Both the position numbers and the translations under genes were made by a program. This document shows, one piece after another, positions 49,871-50,435 of a DNA stretch of 50,435 bases (position 1 is its first letter; each line of letters opens with the position of its first letter). Source of the stretch: Methanobacteriota archaeon (GTDB lineage: Archaea; Thermoplasmatota; Poseidoniia; Poseidoniales; Thalassarchaeaceae); NCBI GenBank assembly GCA_002725315.1, contig PBOL01000010.1:1-50435 (forward strand). The letters run 5' to 3'. Under the pieces are notes generated by a model. The model saw only the letters and a program-made list of their open reading frames with translations, searched no databases and was not told the DNA's origin.

Positions 49871-50435
49871 CTAGGGTCTCATCCAATTTCTGCAGAGCGT
49901 CATCGACGTCGTATGCGGTTAGCACCATTGGAGGCTTGATCTTGATCACGTTGTGAAGCGGCCCGTCTGTGCTTAGAAGAACCCCCTTTTCCCTCATCAT
50001 GTCGACCAAAAACGCTGCCTCGATGTCTGCTGGCTCCTTCGTAGCCCTATCCCTAACCAATTCAATCCCAAGAAAAAGGCCCCTACCACGAACGTCGCCA
50101 ACTATCTGGTGACTATCCATTAGAGAATTGAGTCCGTCCATGAGTCGTTTTCCCAGCGAAGAGGCCCCCTCCATCAATTTCTCTTGTTCAATTACATCTA
50201 GTACAGCGCTTCCAATGGCACAGGAAACCGGATTCCCTCCGAACGTGCTGAAGAACTCCATCTCACCGAAGGCAGAGGCCACCTCCTTTGTGGTGAATAC
50301 GGCCCCCATTGGATGGCCGTTGCCCATGGGCTTTCCCATTACCACAATGTCTGGAATAGCTTCCGAGTCATCAAAGGCCCACATACTGGAGCCGACCCTT
50401 CCAAATCCGACCTGTACTTCGTCTGCTATCAGCAG
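49842..50435 (-). CDS. Class III aminotransferase, AGXT2-like (partial, N-terminus missing)
   Basis: The last 197 codons and the TGA are in the window; the frame is open to the right edge, so the gene starts outside. It begins at the PLP-binding aspartate motif [15 protein letters not shown], then the lysine that holds PLP in [48 protein letters not shown] and [18 protein letters not shown]. This order is that of alanine-glyoxylate aminotransferase 2-like enzymes and ethanolamine-phosphate phospho-lyases; which of these cannot be told without the front half. Convergent overlap of 29 bases with the membrane zinc-ribbon gene. Confidence 0.9.
   Translation of the reverse strand: MLIADEVQVGFGRVGSSMWAFDDSEAIPDIVVMGKPMGNGHPMGAVFTTKEVASAFGEMEFFSTFGGNPVSCAIGSAVLDVIEQEKLMEGASSLGKRLMDGLNSLMDSHQIVGDVRGRGLFLGIELVRDRATKEPADIEAAFLVDMMREKGVLLSTDGPLHNVIKIKPPMVLTAYDVDDALQKLDETLANCGKQFRP

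Overview
The window is archaeal. It encodes TFIIB, RNA polymerase subunit P, topoisomerase VI A and B, diphthine synthase, a Trm5-like tRNA methyltransferase, an RFC-like clamp-loader subunit and a stand-alone GMP synthase amidotransferase. Alongside these are bacterial-looking metabolic genes: an E. coli-like NADP isocitrate dehydrogenase, a long B12-dependent ribonucleotide reductase, RlmH, a PlsC-type acyltransferase, CrtI and Vsr. This mix, the very large secreted proteins with Asp-rich repeats and the moderate GC content suggest a marine Thermoplasmatota archaeon, most likely Marine Group II (Candidatus Poseidoniales). That placement is inference; there is no rRNA in the window.

Layout. 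1-5847: the N-terminal 1949 residues of a giant surface protein (minus strand, running off the left edge), with thrombospondin type-3-like repeats followed by Ig-like domains. 5965-12499: a mixed block with rlmH, two hypothetical genes, a cobalamin adenosyltransferase, a Nudix hydrolase, a DHH phosphoesterase, a membrane protein, a methyltransferase, icd and an OsmC protein. 12663-24256: nrdJ, tfb, an aconitase-family gene broken by one in-frame TAG, the top6B-top6A pair, a membrane protein and an ArsR-type regulator. 24257-29437: a 1726-residue surface protein with a VWA domain apparently inserted in a beta-propeller. 29496-35078: a minus-strand run with a DUF2299-like protein, acyltransferase, HIT protein, FAD oxidoreductase and membrane protein. 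35177-40108: an information-processing cluster with tRNA-Arg(CCT), RFC-like protein, rpoP, guaAA, tRNA-Asp(GTC), trm5 and dphB. 40162-46016: a plus-strand run with an unknown protein, vsr, a UbiB-type kinase, crtI, an ABA4-like protein and a DoxX-like protein. 46022-48820: a minus-strand envelope/signalling cluster. 48950-50435: a membrane zinc-ribbon protein and the C-terminal part of a class III aminotransferase running off the right edge.

How genes connect. The cobalamin adenosyltransferase can supply the cofactor that NrdJ needs. Isocitrate dehydrogenase and the aconitase-family protein could be consecutive TCA steps. CrtI, the ABA4-like protein and the DoxX-like membrane protein form a likely carotenoid unit. 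The PPP phosphatase, four-helix membrane protein and membrane-anchored winged-helix protein are packed with 1-base spacings and could form a membrane signalling unit.

The observation most worth a second look is the aconitase-family reading frame. It stays in frame through a single TAG that replaces exactly one residue of a conserved segment, in a genome where TAG is otherwise an ordinary stop. No gap between genes exceeds 300 bases. No CRISPR array, insertion sequence or rRNA was seen.
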